DNA from: Deltaproteobacteria bacterium
GTDB taxonomy: Bacteria; Desulfobacterota; DSM-4660; Desulfatiglandales; Desulfatiglandaceae
Direction of reading: 5' to 3'
Length of the DNA stretch: 6,874 nt
NCBI GenBank assembly: GCA_021159525.1
Contig: JAGHEC010000311.1
Location: forward strand, 1 to 6,874
The position numbers and the translations under genes are program-made. The stretch's first letter is position 1. Each line of letters opens with the position of its first letter. The notes beneath the pieces are model-generated. The model did no database searches, was not told the DNA's origin, and saw only the letters and a program-made list of their open reading frames with translations. Of the stretch, positions 6,664 to 6,874 are shown piece after piece.

Positions 6664-6737
6664 TCGCACCAAATACACCGCATAAAGGACATTAAAAAAT
6701 TTTTGCTTTAAAAAATCGATTCTGTTAAATTTAATAC

Positions 6738-6767
6738 TTGATTTTTACAAAAAAATGACGATATTAT
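6738..6767 (+). promoter_or_regulatory. Candidate promoter for a gene beyond the right edge
   Basis: TTGATT (6738-6743) and TATTAT (6762-6767) are 18 bp apart, within a strongly AT-rich stretch (about 6690-6797) that has no coding content. The stretch precedes a long hairpin and a strong Shine-Dalgarno, so a plus-strand transcript starting near 6775 would contain a structured leader. Chance matches are common in such AT-rich DNA. Confidence 0.35.
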
Positions 6768-6792
6768 TTTCGCATAAAAAAGCTTTTAAGTT

Positions 6793-6863
6793 AAAAAGTG
6801 CCCCTTGTGACGTTTCGGATATTCATAAAATAGCCCGAAGCCGACCAAGGGGCTTTGCTTTTT
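6793..6863 (+). terminator. Long hairpin with T run: terminator or leader attenuator
   Basis: GCCCCTTG (6800-6807) pairs perfectly with CAAGGGGC (6846-6853). An inner stem pairs TTCGG (6814-6818) with CCGAA (6835-6839), and an outer arm pairs AAAAAG (6793-6798) with CTTTTT (6858-6863). The structure ends in T residues, as an intrinsic terminator does. It lies directly before a ribosome binding site, so it may either end transcripts coming from the left or act as a 5' leader of the next gene. I do not recognise it as a known riboswitch class. Confidence 0.55.
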
Positions 6864-6871
6864 AGGGGAGG
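6864..6871 (+). promoter_or_regulatory. Shine-Dalgarno site of a gene starting beyond the window
   Basis: AGGGGAGG ends three bases before the end of the window, at the right distance for a start codon a few bases outside. Its AGGGG (6864-6868) could also pair with CCCCT (6801-6805), the same bases used by the upstream hairpin, so the two pairings exclude each other. Confidence 0.5.
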
Positions 6872-6874
6872 AAC

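Noticed and set aside
6436..6678. Minus-strand open frame of 80 codons upstream of brxA, a possible brxE or regulator
   Set aside because: The composition is odd (Pro, Leu and Arg rich) with no family resemblance, while the plus strand of the same DNA encodes a recognisable WYL C-terminus.
1..6874. CRISPR array, tRNA or rRNA genes
   Set aside because: No regularly spaced repeats of CRISPR size and no tRNA- or rRNA-like sequence were noticed on either strand.

Overview
The window carries the front half of a BREX phage-defence cluster on the minus strand. A type II toxin-antitoxin pair on the plus strand sits inside the cluster. Read in the direction of BREX transcription (right to left), the order is brxA (6337-5507), brxB (5520-4957), brxC (4960-1514), then a plus-strand Phd/VapC module (782-1491), then the first 228 codons of pglX (686 to beyond base 1). 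The gene order A-B-C-X is shared by BREX types 1, 5 and 6. The N-terminus of PglX and the long BrxA look more like types 5/6 than type 1. The remaining genes (the rest of pglX, pglZ and the helicase or Lon-like genes that would settle the type) lie beyond the left edge. No brxE, the usual first gene of type 6, stands next to brxA.

Right part (6338-6874): no intact gene. Just upstream of brxA are two 12-bp-spaced GCCGGC repeats and an AT-rich stretch with divergent promoter-like boxes built around a TTGAC-N7-GTCAA palindrome. Beyond it is a plus-strand remnant of the C-terminal end of a WYL-domain transcriptional regulator, apparently frameshifted and lacking the rest of the protein. After it come a second AT-rich plus-strand promoter candidate, a long imperfect hairpin ending in a T run, and a strong Shine-Dalgarno sequence three bases from the window end. 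A plus-strand gene therefore probably starts just outside.

How the parts work together: brxA-brxB-brxC are tightly coupled (14-bp and 4-bp overlaps) and must be one transcript. pglX is 827 bp downstream of brxC, and the toxin-antitoxin module fills that space on the opposite strand. Read-through from brxC to pglX would be antisense to the toxin-antitoxin genes. The antitoxin promoter also overlaps the only promoter candidate seen for pglX, so the antitoxin/toxin complex could influence the methyltransferase gene.

Organism: a bacterium of moderate G+C with ordinary Shine-Dalgarno sites and sigma-70-like promoters. The protein style is compatible with Desulfobacterota or another Gram-negative lineage, but nothing in the window fixes the taxon. 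No tRNA, rRNA, CRISPR array or transposase was seen.
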